The notes below the pieces were generated by a model. It did not search any database, was not told the DNA's origin, and saw only the letters and a program-made list of their open reading frames with translations. The translations under genes and the position numbers were made by a program. This document shows positions 8,499-17,158 of a stretch of DNA of 64,000 bases, piece by piece (position 1 is the first letter of the stretch; each line of letters opens with the position of its first letter). This stretch comes from an uncultured Duncaniella sp. (GTDB taxonomy: Bacteria; Bacteroidota; Bacteroidia; Bacteroidales; Muribaculaceae), in contig CAJTMH010000003.1 of the NCBI GenBank assembly GCA_910577255.1, positions 310,001 through 374,000 of the forward strand, read 5' to 3'.

Positions 8499-9947
8499 CT
8501 ATGAGTGGATAGTGAGGATGAATGCCGCACCTTGGGTATGGGTCGGGTCAAGGGTGAGTGAGCCGTTGAGTTTCTCGGCCCGCAGAGCGCAGATGGGGAG
8601 TCCGAGTCCGTCACCTTCCGAGATGTCGCGTGAGGAATTGAAGGCTTTGAATAGGGTTTCGCGTTCATCCTCGGGGATGCCGGGGCCGGAGTCGGTGACT
8701 ATGAACTGATGACTCTTTGCGCCACGTTTTTTGTAGGTGAGGGTGATTTTACCACCTTCGGGGGTGAATTTTGCGGCGTTTTCGAGTAGGTGCTCGAGTA
8801 TTTTCCTCACCTCAGGTCCGTCGATATGGGCCATCCCCTTGGTGCCGTTGAGGGTCACAGTGACTCCGCGTTTAAGCAGCGGGCGCACTTCGTCGGTTAT
8901 CTCCTTGCAGAAGGGTTCGAGGTTTACGTCCTCGAGCTGGTCCTCTTCCTTGGGTTCGGCATCCTCCACTTCCGAGAGTTCGCCAACGCGCTTCACGTAG
9001 CCTTTGAGATGCTGCACGGCGGGGTCGTTCTGGTCAAGTTTCTCGAGTGAGGGGGCCATCTGCGATGACATGTTATGAAGGATGGCGCTTTTGGCCGCGC
9101 TCTGTTCGTTGGCTGCCTGGACGGTCTTTTTCATGCGACGGTTTTTGGCCACAACCCGGAAGTAGAACATGGCTCCTACAGCGAGTGCTATCAGGGAGAT
9201 GACGAAGAGGGTCACGAATGTGGCTATGACACCGGTCTTCGCCTTGATGGTGTGATCCTTCTGGGCAATCGTGTCGCAGCTCTGAGCATATTCTTTCTTG
9301 ATTTTGCTGAGTTCGGTGTTGGCGGTTATGGCCTCGATTGAGTCGGACCATTTGATGTAGTTCTCGTAGGTGTGATCCACGAGGCGGGCGTCATTCGAGG
9401 AGACAGCGCGGTTGATGATGTCCTGGTAGGCGGCATCGGCTGCCTTATAGTCCTTGGCATTGTCAAACTGCTTTATGAGTCGCGCGATGCAATGGTCGCC
9501 TTTAGCTGTCTGGTCGACAGAATAGTAATACTGGGCTTCGGTGAAGAGCATGTCGTTAGTCAGCTCCTTGGTGTTGGCTTTTTTTGCATAGGTGGCCATC
9601 TTCTGAAGCCAGTTGCCTGCCGAGGCATGGTTGTTGAGCTTCTGATATATGGCATATCGGGCTTTTGCGGTGGTATAGTACACCGCAGGGAGCGAGTCAG
9701 GGGTGACTTTACGTACCGAAAGGGTGTTTTCCATGTCGGAGAGGAGACGGAATGCCCCTTCATAGTTCTTGGCTTCGACGCATGCCGATGCGGCACTTGC
9801 AGCCGACTTGGCCGCCGGTAGATATTGGCGGGAATTCATCTGGGAATTGTAGGCCTTGATGGACTTGTTGAAGTCGGCCTGAGTGTCGGCCCACATTCCG
9901 AGGGCCGTAATGGTCAACGCCATGACCAAACCTATCAATCGTCTCAT
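8499..9947 (-). CDS. TPR-type membrane sensor kinase homologue without the usual phospho-acceptor His
   Basis: A 482-residue protein. The ATG at 9945-9947 is supported by the signal peptide that follows (MRRLIGLVMALTITALGMWA) and by the promoter upstream. Residues 25-230 are helical, TPR-like and probably periplasmic. One membrane helix lies at about 239-262. A coiled stretch and a HATPase_c domain follow, with an N-box (ENAAKFTPEGG), a G1 box (DSGPGIP) and a G2 box (GDGLGLPI). The HisKA segment reads AILHNMSSQMAPSL where typical kinases have FLANMSHEIRTPL. The histidine is therefore serine 295, and the following E, R and T are also changed. No response regulator is adjacent. It may bind ATP without passing on phosphate, or act as a partner of another kinase. 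Confidence 0.82.
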   Translation of the reverse strand: MRRLIGLVMALTITALGMWADTQADFNKSIKAYNSQMNSRQYLPAAKSAASAASACVEAKNYEGAFRLLSDMENTLSVRKVTPDSLPAVYYTTAKARYAIYQKLNNHASAGNWLQKMATYAKKANTKELTNDMLFTEAQYYYSVDQTAKGDHCIARLIKQFDNAKDYKAADAAYQDIINRAVSSNDARLVDHTYENYIKWSDSIEAITANTELSKIKKEYAQSCDTIAQKDHTIKAKTGVIATFVTLFVISLIALAVGAMFYFRVVAKNRRMKKTVQAANEQSAAKSAILHNMSSQMAPSLEKLDQNDPAVQHLKGYVKRVGELSEVEDAEPKEEDQLEDVNLEPFCKEITDEVRPLLKRGVTVTLNGTKGMAHIDGPEVRKILEHLLENAAKFTPEGGKITLTYKKRGAKSHQFIVTDSGPGIPEDERETLFKAFNSSRDISEGDGLGLPICALRAEKLNGSLTLDPTHTQGAAFILTIHS

Positions 9948-9957
9948 AATAAATAGA

Positions 9958-9996
9958 AGTTTACGTGTTAATTCTTTCCATATTAACACGTAAACT
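9958..9996 (-). promoter_or_regulatory. Perfect 15-base inverted repeat in the kinase leader
   Basis: AGTTTACGTGTTAAT at 9958-9972 is repeated in inverted form at 9982-9996 with a nine-base loop. It sits ten bases upstream of the kinase start and immediately downstream of the candidate promoter at 10001-10034. The kinase mRNA would thus begin with a strong hairpin. It may also end transcription of the upstream barrel gene, since TTCTATTTATT follows on the minus strand. An operator role is the third option. Confidence 0.6.
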
Positions 9997-10000
9997 CCAT

Positions 10001-10034
10001 CAAAAGTTAGATTGTGGCGAAGATGTGGCACAAA
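10001..10034 (-). promoter_or_regulatory. Candidate promoter of the TPR-kinase gene
   Basis: On the minus strand a TTTG (10031-10034) is followed after 21 bases by TAACTTTT(G) (10001-10009), close to the Bacteroidales consensus TTTG-N19-21-TAnnTTTG. It lies just past the stop codon of the upstream barrel gene, so the kinase can be transcribed independently. Confidence 0.5.
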
Positions 10035-10047
10035 TAGTGGACATACG

Positions 10048-10809
10048 CTATTTTTTGCCCGACAGATCAGTCTGAAATTGTATGCCAAGCGAGAGTGTCA
10101 GGTCGCGTCCGAGGGCGTGGGTGCTGAATGATGTGACCTCTTTCGGTCCTTCACCTGCCGATGAGTTCTGCGAGGTGGTGAATGTGGCTTTTGCGGCAGT
10201 GAGGGGCTGCTGGAAGTTAATGTCGAGAATGAGGCTGCACACGCGTGAGGTGCGGAATCCAAAGGCTATTCCGGTGGCGAGATAGAGGACGGAATTGTCG
10301 CGTTCGAGGGTTATCGTGTGTTGCTTATCGCTCGTGCTCTTTGTGGAGTGGGTGCCCATGTGCCAGCCTAAGCCGAGGCGTGGGTAGAGCTGCCACCGGC
10401 CGTGCTCATAGCGGTAGGTGACGCCGGCGCCGAGTGAGCCTTTGATGTGCGAGATTCCGGGGAAGAACATCTCGGCGATGGCCTCGGTAAACTTGTCGGA
10501 AAAGGATGGGGTGAGATAGCGTGTGCGGTAAAATTTCAGATGGATGTCGCCATAGGCTCCCCAATGGGGTGTGAAGTAACCGGACATCCGGAGGCCGAAC
10601 TCAAAGGCAACCGGTTGGCGATGGCCGAAAATGGCTTGATCAGGCTGCGGACCTATGCGGAAGTTGGAGCCGAGCAGGAGCTGCGTGGTGATGGGGCGAT
10701 GAATGGGGGTGAGGGCGCCCATGTCCACTGAGTCAGCTGATGATGTGGCAGCCGAGAGGGAGAGGAGGGTGCCGAGCGCCAAAATAAGGGTGAGCAGGGC
10801 TTTTTTCAT
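10048..10809 (-). CDS. Outer-membrane beta-barrel protein
   Basis: A 253-residue protein with a clear signal peptide (MKKALLTLILALGTLLSLSA, cleavage near ATS). The rest consists of short alternating strands with aromatic girdle residues and many Tyr/Gly turns (LLLGSNFRIGPQP, FEFGLRMSGYFTPHWGAYGD, YRYEHGRWQLYPRLGLGWH, LYLATGIAFGFRTS). It ends in LTLSLGIQFQTDL, like the closing strand of an eight- to ten-stranded barrel. This is the general outer-membrane beta-barrel (porin-family-like) class of Bacteroidetes; function unknown. It sits between parA and the kinase gene and appears to have its own promoter. Confidence 0.75.
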   Translation of the reverse strand: MKKALLTLILALGTLLSLSAATSSADSVDMGALTPIHRPITTQLLLGSNFRIGPQPDQAIFGHRQPVAFEFGLRMSGYFTPHWGAYGDIHLKFYRTRYLTPSFSDKFTEAIAEMFFPGISHIKGSLGAGVTYRYEHGRWQLYPRLGLGWHMGTHSTKSTSDKQHTITLERDNSVLYLATGIAFGFRTSRVCSLILDINFQQPLTAAKATFTTSQNSSAGEGPKEVTSFSTHALGRDLTLSLGIQFQTDLSGKK

Positions 10810-10852
10810 GACGAATTTATGTTTAGGGTAGAAGAATAGAGTGAATCATGAA

Positions 10853-10885
10853 CAAAGGTATGTAATTTTTGACAGAAAAATCAAT
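10853..10885 (-). promoter_or_regulatory. Candidate promoter of the barrel gene
   Basis: The minus strand reads TACCTTTG at 10853-10860, an exact match to TAnnTTTG, with ATTG 21 bases upstream (10882-10885) as a three-of-four match to the -33 TTTG. The predicted leader is about 37 bases. Confidence 0.55.
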
Positions 10886-11135
10886 GTTTGGCATGATAAA
10901 AATATAGCAGCCCGGATTTTGGCCGAAATATATCGGTAGGGGTTCCGGAAAAATGAAATCATGATGGGCTGACCGGCCGGCAAAAAAGGAGGCGCAGGGT
11001 TTTTAACATTTTGGGCGAGTTTTCAACATTTTAACACGTTTTGATACTTGATAACGTGGGCGTTTGGCGTTTTTTTGGTTACTTTGCATGAACAATAAAC
11101 CTACGGCGTCTAACACACGCTCTTAACCAGCTTTT
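10886..11135. other. Divergent intergenic region between barrel gene and parA
   Basis: Apart from the barrel promoter, this AT-rich stretch holds repeated TTTTAACA/TTTTCAACATTTTAACA runs near 10999-11036 and a TTACTTTG at 11079-11086. That octamer is a seven-of-eight match to the -7 consensus and is suitably placed for parA, about 50 bases before its start, but no TTTG lies at the right distance. I see no gene here. Confidence 0.4.
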
Positions 11136-11909
11136 ATGGGTAAAATCATAGCAATAGCTAACCAGAAAGGTGGTGTCGGCAAGACTACGACAACGATCAA
11201 CCTTGCCGCTTCACTCGCCGCTGAAGGAAAGAAAACACTGATTATAGACGCGGATCCCCAGGCAAACGCCACTTCGGGCTACGGAATTGATCCGAAGTCG
11301 ATGACTTCGTCGATTTACGAATGCCTGGTGGACGAGTATCCTATGGATGGCTCACAGGTGTCCACTTGCTGCGAAGGGCTTGAGCTCGTAGGGTCGCGCA
11401 TCGACCTTGCAGGGGCTGAAATCGAGCTTATCAACAAGCCTGCACGAGAGAATGTGCTCAAGAGGTCGATAGCCCAGGTGGCCGACAAATATGACTATAT
11501 CCTGATTGATTGCTCGCCGTCGCTCGGACTTATTACTGTCAATGCCCTCACGGCGGCGGATTCGGTGATAATTCCGGTCCAGGCCGAGTACTTCGCGCTC
11601 GAAGGTATCACCAAGCTCCTCAACACCATCCGCATCATCAAGTCGAAGCTCAATCCGCATCTTGAGATAGAAGGGTTCCTGCTGACAATGTATGACGCCC
11701 GTCTGCGTCTGGCCAACCAGATCTACGAGGAGCTGAAGGGGCACTTCGGCCCGATGGTCTTCGACACGGTCATACCGCGTAACATCCGCTTGAGCGAGGC
11801 ACCGAGCCACGGACTCCCAGCGCTGCTCTATGACCCGCTTTCGCGAGGTGCGACATCGCATGTGGCACTGGCCAAGGAGCTTATCTCCAAGAATAAGAAA
11901 GCATCCTGA
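11136..11909 (+). CDS. parA: ParA/Soj chromosome-partitioning ATPase
   Basis: A 257-residue ParA of normal length. The deviant Walker A motif KGGVGKTTT lies at residues 10-18, the Walker A' region at IIDADPQANATSGYG, and the Walker B at DYILIDCSPSLGLITVNAL. The protein dimerises on ATP, binds DNA non-specifically and moves ParB-bound origin regions. parB follows 63 bases downstream. I did not find a convincing parS (16-base palindrome with a central CACGTG) in the nearby gaps. Identity is very secure; the role in origin segregation comes from the family. Confidence 0.96.
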   Translation: MGKIIAIANQKGGVGKTTTTINLAASLAAEGKKTLIIDADPQANATSGYGIDPKSMTSSIYECLVDEYPMDGSQVSTCCEGLELVGSRIDLAGAEIELINKPARENVLKRSIAQVADKYDYILIDCSPSLGLITVNALTAADSVIIPVQAEYFALEGITKLLNTIRIIKSKLNPHLEIEGFLLTMYDARLRLANQIYEELKGHFGPMVFDTVIPRNIRLSEAPSHGLPALLYDPLSRGATSHVALAKELISKNKKAS

Positions 11910-11972
11910 CCGGGAGCCTGACGCATCATCTCATCTCTCAATAACTCACCCAAACCAAACACTCACCACAGC

Positions 11973-12860
11973 ATGTCATTACCTAAACGTCCCGCGCTTG
12001 GCCGCGGTCTGGACTCGCTGATAGCGATGGACGATGCCCCCGCACAGGGGACTTCGGCCATAAACGATATAGACATTGACCGCATCACACCCAATCCTGA
12101 CCAACCCCGCAGCATCTTTGACGAGGAGGCTCTTGAGGAGCTTTCGCGCTCGATAAGGGAGCTGGGCATCATCCAGCCATTGTCGTTGCGCAAGGTGGGG
12201 AATGACTCGTATCAGATCATAGCCGGTGAGCGCCGCTACCGTGCAGCGAAGATGGCCGGACTCACCAGAGTGCCTGCCTATATCCGCACGGCCAACGACA
12301 CTGAGCTTACCGAGATGGCTCTCATCGAGAATATCCAGCGAGAGGATCTCAATGCCATAGAAATAGCCCTCACTTTCAAGAAACTCATAGACCAGTATCG
12401 GCTCACCCAGGAGCGTCTGAGCGAGCGTATAGGCAAGAAGAGGGCCACGATAGCCAATTTCCTCCGTCTGCTCCGTCTGCCCGCCGAGGTTCAGCTCGGG
12501 CTGCGCGACAAGCGTATAGACATGGGGCATGCCCGTGCCCTGCTGAGCATCGATGACCCGATGTTGCAGTTGAAACTCTATGAGGAGATATTGAAAAACG
12601 GTCTGTCGGTGCGCCGCGTGGAGGAGCTTGCCAAGAAGTATCAGCAAGCGTCGCGCGATGGGTTGACCCCTGCCGAACCGGAGGCGAAAAGGTTTTCTAA
12701 CAATGATTATGATATTTTAAAGAATCACCTTTCTCAGCGCTTCAGCACCCCTGTGAAACTTACTTGCGATGCTTCAGGTAAAGGAAAAATATCATTTTCT
12801 TTCAAGGATGAGGCTGAACTTGAAAGATTAATTGCTATCTTTGACACTGCAAAACAGTGA
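11973..12860 (+). CDS. parB: ParB/Spo0J chromosome-partitioning protein
   Basis: A 295-residue protein opening with KRPALGRGLDSLI, the conserved ParB N-terminus. The CTPase/ParB domain has ITPNPDQPR and IIAGERRYRAAK (the GxRRxxA/GERRYRA motif) and TEMALIENIQREDLNAIE. A helix-turn-helix for parS binding (LTQERLSERIGKKRATIANFL) and a C-terminal dimerisation segment follow. It works with the adjacent ParA in chromosome segregation. Length and motifs are complete. Confidence 0.96.
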   Translation: MSLPKRPALGRGLDSLIAMDDAPAQGTSAINDIDIDRITPNPDQPRSIFDEEALEELSRSIRELGIIQPLSLRKVGNDSYQIIAGERRYRAAKMAGLTRVPAYIRTANDTELTEMALIENIQREDLNAIEIALTFKKLIDQYRLTQERLSERIGKKRATIANFLRLLRLPAEVQLGLRDKRIDMGHARALLSIDDPMLQLKLYEEILKNGLSVRRVEELAKKYQQASRDGLTPAEPEAKRFSNNDYDILKNHLSQRFSTPVKLTCDASGKGKISFSFKDEAELERLIAIFDTAKQ

Positions 12861-12934
12861 GACCAAGCGTCCACATTTCTTCGGCTTTGACAAGAAGATG
12901 CTCTGCGCATTGATTGTCAGTATTTTAACTTAAA

Positions 12935-13792
12935 ATGCAGCTTTTAGCGGAAAAAGAATCCGGACATATATCCCGACTCCTTACGGTGGTCATCGGCGTG
13001 TTGCTCTATGCGTTGGTGAGCCCCGTTAACATTTTTTCGGAAACGCCCAACAAACCTGTGCGTCCCGCCCGCCGCGGCACCTCGCCTGTGGCGGTGTTAC
13101 CTGACACAATCCCTCTCAACAGCCAGATCAAAGGTGCCGGCGAGGTGGTGATTGACAGTCTGTCGACCCAAGGTGCCGAACCGACTCTCGTGCCGGTGGA
13201 TACTTTGGGTATTGTTGATGCGTCCGGCGCCTCTCTGGCAGCCGACACGCTTGCGGCAGTGGTGAAGAAACCCGAATATGAGGAACCGAAGTTCACATTC
13301 ACGCCCGACCCCACGAAGGCTGTGTGGATGTCGGCTCTGTTCCCCGGTCTCGGTCAGCTCTACAACCGCCGTTACTGGAAACTACCCATAGTAGTGGGCG
13401 CCTTCATGGGGCTCGGATATGCCACCACATGGAACAACACAATGCTCAAGGATTACACCAGGGCATATTCCGACATCATGGATAATGACCCGACCACAAA
13501 AAGCTATATGGACTTTTTCGCCCCTACTGTGAAGGAGGAGGACCTCGACAAGACGTGGCTCACCAACCTGCTGCAGAGACGAAAGAACATGTACAGACGT
13601 GACCGAGACCTGTGTATCATCTGCATGGTGGGTGTGTATCTGCTCGCAATGGTGGATGCATACGTGGATGCGTCGCTGGCGCATTTCGACATATCGCCCG
13701 ACCTGTCAGTGGACGTCGCTCCGGCTCTGATGAAGAGTGATGTGCGCTCCAATTCGCCCACCATCGGGCTCTACTGGGCTCTGAATTTCTGA
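12935..13792 (+). CDS. DUF5683 membrane protein
   Basis: A 285-residue protein with an N-terminal membrane segment (LLTVVIGVLLYALVSPVNIF) and a low-complexity Pro/Thr/Asp region up to about residue 115. The conserved DUF5683 core then reads PTKAVWMSALFPGLGQLYNRRYWKLPIVVGAFMGLGYATTW and ends with a second hydrophobic segment (LCIICMVGVYLLAMVDAYVD). The family is known mainly from Bacteroidetes genomes, beside parAB and a lytic transglycosylase as here; its function is unknown. The stop is 91 bases from the transglycosylase gene, consistent with one operon. Confidence 0.85.
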   Translation: MQLLAEKESGHISRLLTVVIGVLLYALVSPVNIFSETPNKPVRPARRGTSPVAVLPDTIPLNSQIKGAGEVVIDSLSTQGAEPTLVPVDTLGIVDASGASLAADTLAAVVKKPEYEEPKFTFTPDPTKAVWMSALFPGLGQLYNRRYWKLPIVVGAFMGLGYATTWNNTMLKDYTRAYSDIMDNDPTTKSYMDFFAPTVKEEDLDKTWLTNLLQRRKNMYRRDRDLCIICMVGVYLLAMVDAYVDASLAHFDISPDLSVDVAPALMKSDVRSNSPTIGLYWALNF

Positions 13793-13883
13793 AAAGGGAT
13801 TCTGAGCCGGTGCATGTTGCAAAAAACTATAATCTTACTACCTGAATCTATCATAGAGACTCTCTCCGTTTGAAAATACAGCG

Positions 13884-15656
13884 ATGAAAAGAATATTCCT
13901 TACCACAATCCTTGGCCTCGGACTGTCCATGTCGGCTTTCGGGGCTGCATCCATACTCGAAATCAAACATTCAATCACCGATGACAATGTGATTGCCCCC
14001 GAGAGCTTCGAGACACAGACAAGGCTCCTGGAGGAGAATTTCTATCTGAAGAATTTCGTGGTGCCAGGTACTGACACCGGTGTCTCGCAGACGGCTTCTC
14101 CGAAAGTCTACGAGGAGCGCCTGACTAAGCTCCCGACCGAGATTGAATTGCCATATAATTCGATAGTCGGTAAATTCATAGATATGTATCTCACTCGCCG
14201 CCGCACACTTGTGGCCGATATGCTTGCCCTTCATAATTATTATGGACGTGTGTTTGTGGAGGAATTGCTCAAGGAGGGTATGCCCACCGAGTTGCAGTAT
14301 CTCCCGGTGATCGAGTCTGCCATCAATCCCAATGCCGTGTCGCGCGCCGGTGCCGTGGGGCTCTGGCAGTTCATGCCCGCCACCGCCCAGGGGCTCGGCA
14401 TGGAGGTGAACTCGCTGGTGGACGAACGCCGTGATCCGCGTTCTTCCTCGCGCAATGCCGCACGTTATCTCAAGCAACTCTATGGCATATACGGTGACTG
14501 GTCACTTGCCATCGCTGCCTATAACTGCGGCCCGGGTAACGTGAACAAGGCAATCCGCCGATGCGGAGGTGAAGGAAAGAAGGATTTCTGGGAGATATAC
14601 AATTATCTGCCCCAGGAGACCCGCGGTTATGTGCCGGCATTCATCGCTGCCAATTACGTGATGAACTATTCAGGCAACCACGGCATCACACCCACTGTGG
14701 TGAAGCGCCAGCTCACCACCGACACCATAGTGGTGAACAAGTATGTCCACTTCAATCAGATAGCTGCTGTCCTGAATATTCCTGTTGACGAAATCAGGAT
14801 GCTCAACCCGCAGTTCCGCAAAGATATCATCCCCGGCGACTATCGCCCCTATACTCTCACTCTCCCCACTCAGCAGTGTCTGAGCTATGTGATGAGCGAG
14901 AAACGGATTCTGGAATATGATGCCGACCTCTATGCCCGCCGCACCAATGTGGAGCCCGGCGAGACTGTGGCCCCTGTGATTGCCAATGACAATGGTGCTG
15001 CCAACATGGCTAACGCGAGCCAGCAGACTGCAAATGCCGATGGCAATAACGAGATAGCGCAGGCTCCACTGACTGAACGTATGGTCAAGAAGACCCATGT
15101 GGTGACACGTGGTGAGAATATCCGTGACATAGCACGTCAGTACGGTGTGTCGGCCACCGATATCAAGCGCTGGAATCAGCTCCGCCGTGGCAAAGTGAAG
15201 GAGGGTGACAAGCTTATAATAGAGGTGTATGAGAAGGTTGCGCCTGACAATGTCAAGATCGTGGCCGCTCCCGAAGTGGCTCAGGTGAGTCCTGAAACTC
15301 TTAAGAACGAAAGCAGCAGTGCCGCTGCCCAGCAGCCCAAGAGCACGGCTGCCGCATCAAGGTCGACTTCGGCAAAGGCTCAGCAGACACAGACAGCAGC
15401 AGCCAAGAAGGCTGCCGCGAAACCTGCCACCACTACCCATAAGGTAAAGAGCGGTGAGTCGCTCGATAAGCTTGCCAAGAAGTATGGCACCACAGTGGCT
15501 GCTATCCAGAGTGCCAACGGCATGAAGAGCAATGACACAAAAATACAGATAGGTCAGACGCTCAAAATCCCTGCAAAGGGTGCCGCTGTCAAGAAGAGCA
15601 CATCCGCCAAGAAGAAAACCTCTACCAAGAAGAAATCACGCCGCAGGAGGAAATAA
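13884..15656 (+). CDS. MltD-like lytic transglycosylase with two LysM domains
   Basis: A 590-residue exported protein with a signal peptide (MKRIFLTTILGLGLSMSAFG). The SLT goose-lysozyme-like domain runs from about residue 115 to 260: PTELQYLPVIESAINPNAVS carries the catalytic Glu144, followed by AVGLWQFMPATAQGLGM and AIAAYNCGPGNVNKAIRR. Two LysM peptidoglycan-binding domains follow, at about 405-450 (HVVTRGENIRDIARQYGVS) and 510-560 (HKVKSGESLDKLAKKYGTT), separated by an Ala/Ser/Gln linker; the C-terminus is very basic (KKKTSTKKKSRRRRK). It would cut glycan strands to 1,6-anhydro products in the periplasm, feeding AmpG-type recycling. Confidence 0.93.
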   Translation: MKRIFLTTILGLGLSMSAFGAASILEIKHSITDDNVIAPESFETQTRLLEENFYLKNFVVPGTDTGVSQTASPKVYEERLTKLPTEIELPYNSIVGKFIDMYLTRRRTLVADMLALHNYYGRVFVEELLKEGMPTELQYLPVIESAINPNAVSRAGAVGLWQFMPATAQGLGMEVNSLVDERRDPRSSSRNAARYLKQLYGIYGDWSLAIAAYNCGPGNVNKAIRRCGGEGKKDFWEIYNYLPQETRGYVPAFIAANYVMNYSGNHGITPTVVKRQLTTDTIVVNKYVHFNQIAAVLNIPVDEIRMLNPQFRKDIIPGDYRPYTLTLPTQQCLSYVMSEKRILEYDADLYARRTNVEPGETVAPVIANDNGAANMANASQQTANADGNNEIAQAPLTERMVKKTHVVTRGENIRDIARQYGVSATDIKRWNQLRRGKVKEGDKLIIEVYEKVAPDNVKIVAAPEVAQVSPETLKNESSSAAAQQPKSTAAASRSTSAKAQQTQTAAAKKAAAKPATTTHKVKSGESLDKLAKKYGTTVAAIQSANGMKSNDTKIQIGQTLKIPAKGAAVKKSTSAKKKTSTKKKSRRRRK

Positions 15657-15739
15657 GAGGGCTGTCGGTGTCACACAATGACCTATGACCTCTCTTCTCT
15701 GCTGCCTTGCGATATAAAATCAAGTATAGACAATAATGA

Positions 15740-15776
15740 AAACCGCGCTCCGGATTTACCTTCCGGAGCGCGGTTT
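15740..15776. terminator. Bidirectional terminator between transglycosylase and oxidoreductase operons
   Basis: A perfect 15-base inverted repeat (15740-15754 and 15762-15776, seven-base loop) rich in GC lies between two convergent genes. A-rich sequence precedes it and TTTC follows, so it can serve both strands. Confidence 0.85.
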
Positions 15777-15801
15777 CTATTTGATTGATATGCAGGTCGG
15801 G

Positions 15802-16347
15802 TCAGTTGCTTCTGCGGGGGAGTTCCATGCCTTTGAGGATGGCTTCCTTGTTGAGCGGAAGCAGATGGTGATGACGCTCCGGGAGGGTCTTTTTCAGGCC
15901 TTTCATGACGGCGTCGACCGGTACGAGGTCACGGACTTTGAGAAGGGCACCGAGGAGCACCATGTTGTATGTCTTGCTTGATTTGAGCTCAAATGAAGCC
16001 TCCATGGCATCGACGGTGTAGATATGGATGTCGGTGCGCGTCGGGGCATGATGGATGCTGTAAGGGTCGTAGATGAGCGTCCCGCCGGGTTTCACCTTTG
16101 ACTCGAATTTGTCGAGGCTCTGCTGGTTGAGGATGACGGCGGTGTCATACGAGTTGAGCACCGGGCTGCTGATGGGTGAGTCAGACAGGATGACTGTGAC
16201 GTTGGCTGTGCCTCCGCGCTGCTCCGGACCATAGGCCGGCATCCATGTCACTTCAAGGTCGTTCATCAGGCCGGCATAGGCGAGGATTTTGCCCATGGAA
16301 AGTACACCCTGGCCTCCAAATCCTGCTATGATAATTTCTTCTTTCAT
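15802..16347 (-). CDS. 2-oxoacid:ferredoxin oxidoreductase, gamma subunit
   Basis: A 181-residue protein matching the gamma-domain family: EIIIAGFGGQGVLSMGKILAYAG at the start, then VTWMPAYGPEQRGGTANVTV. It ends the four-gene operon that starts with a ferredoxin. The complex oxidatively decarboxylates a 2-oxoacid to an acyl-CoA and reduces ferredoxin, or runs in reverse. The 15-base gap to the beta-subunit gene and the terminator just downstream define the operon end. Substrate (2-oxoglutarate or branched-chain 2-oxoacids) cannot be read directly from sequence. Confidence 0.92.
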   Translation of the reverse strand: MKEEIIIAGFGGQGVLSMGKILAYAGLMNDLEVTWMPAYGPEQRGGTANVTVILSDSPISSPVLNSYDTAVILNQQSLDKFESKVKPGGTLIYDPYSIHHAPTRTDIHIYTVDAMEASFELKSSKTYNMVLLGALLKVRDLVPVDAVMKGLKKTLPERHHHLLPLNKEAILKGMELPRRSN

Positions 16348-16362
16348 CGGTGTGGTGTGGGG

Positions 16363-17145
16363 TTAGTGGTGAGATTCCTGTGCTACGGTGTTTTTGAGGT
16401 CGCCCATGGGGTATTTGTCAAACATGTGCTCGGCCATCCATTGGTTGGATTTTTCAGGCGACATTTTCCATCCGGAGCTGCATGTCGAGACAATCTCCAC
16501 CACGGATGTGCCGCGCCCGTTCATGGAGTTCTCGAACGCCTGGCGTATGGCTTTTTTGGCTTTACGCACTGCCGGGGCTGTGTGGACGCTCTGGCGTGTC
16601 ACGTAGCATGTGCCATCGAGCATCGTCATGAGGTCGCTGATCTTGAGGGGATATCCGTTGAGGTCGGCACGGCGTCCGTAGGGGGTGGTTGATGTCACCA
16701 TTCCTTCGAGGGTGGTAGGTGCCATCTGGCCACCGGTCATACCATAGATGCCGTTGTTGATGAAGATTATGGCGATGTTTTCACCTCGGTTTGCGGCATG
16801 GATTGTCTCGGCGGTCCCTATGGCCGCGAGGTCGCCGTCACCCTGGTAGGTGAATACGAGGCGAGAGGGGTTGAGGCGTTTCACGGCTGTGGCTATTGCC
16901 GGGGCGCGTCCGTGGGCTGCTTCAATCCAGTCGATGTCGACGTAGTTGTAGGCCATGACCGCGCATCCTACCGGTGCGATGCCTATGGCTATGTGTTCAG
17001 CCCCCATTTCCTCGATCACTTCGGCCACGAGCTTGTGGACTACGCCGTGGGAGCATCCCGGGCAGTAGTGCATGGTGTTGTCGTTGAGTAGGCGAGGTTT
17101 GGTCTCTACGATGTTGCAGGGCTGTTTTATGTCTTGTCTGTTCAT
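16363..17145 (-). CDS. 2-oxoacid:ferredoxin oxidoreductase, beta (thiamine diphosphate) subunit
   Basis: A 260-residue protein with the thiamine diphosphate and magnesium site FTYQGDGDLAAIGTAE followed by IAIIFINNGIYGMTGGQMAP, and an N-terminal HYCPGCSHG that is characteristic of the beta subunits of KOR/VOR enzymes. It binds the cofactor at which the 2-oxoacid is decarboxylated. It lies 13 bases downstream of the alpha-subunit gene and is cytosolic. Confidence 0.93.
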   Translation of the reverse strand: MNRQDIKQPCNIVETKPRLLNDNTMHYCPGCSHGVVHKLVAEVIEEMGAEHIAIGIAPVGCAVMAYNYVDIDWIEAAHGRAPAIATAVKRLNPSRLVFTYQGDGDLAAIGTAETIHAANRGENIAIIFINNGIYGMTGGQMAPTTLEGMVTSTTPYGRRADLNGYPLKISDLMTMLDGTCYVTRQSVHTAPAVRKAKKAIRQAFENSMNGRGTSVVEIVSTCSSGWKMSPEKSNQWMAEHMFDKYPMGDLKNTVAQESHH

Positions 17146-17158
17146 TTTGCGGTGTCTC

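Noticed and set aside
11979..12647. A 222-codon open frame antisense to parB
   Set aside because: It is a shadow of parB: no plausible signal, domain or promoter, and it covers a gene with complete family motifs.
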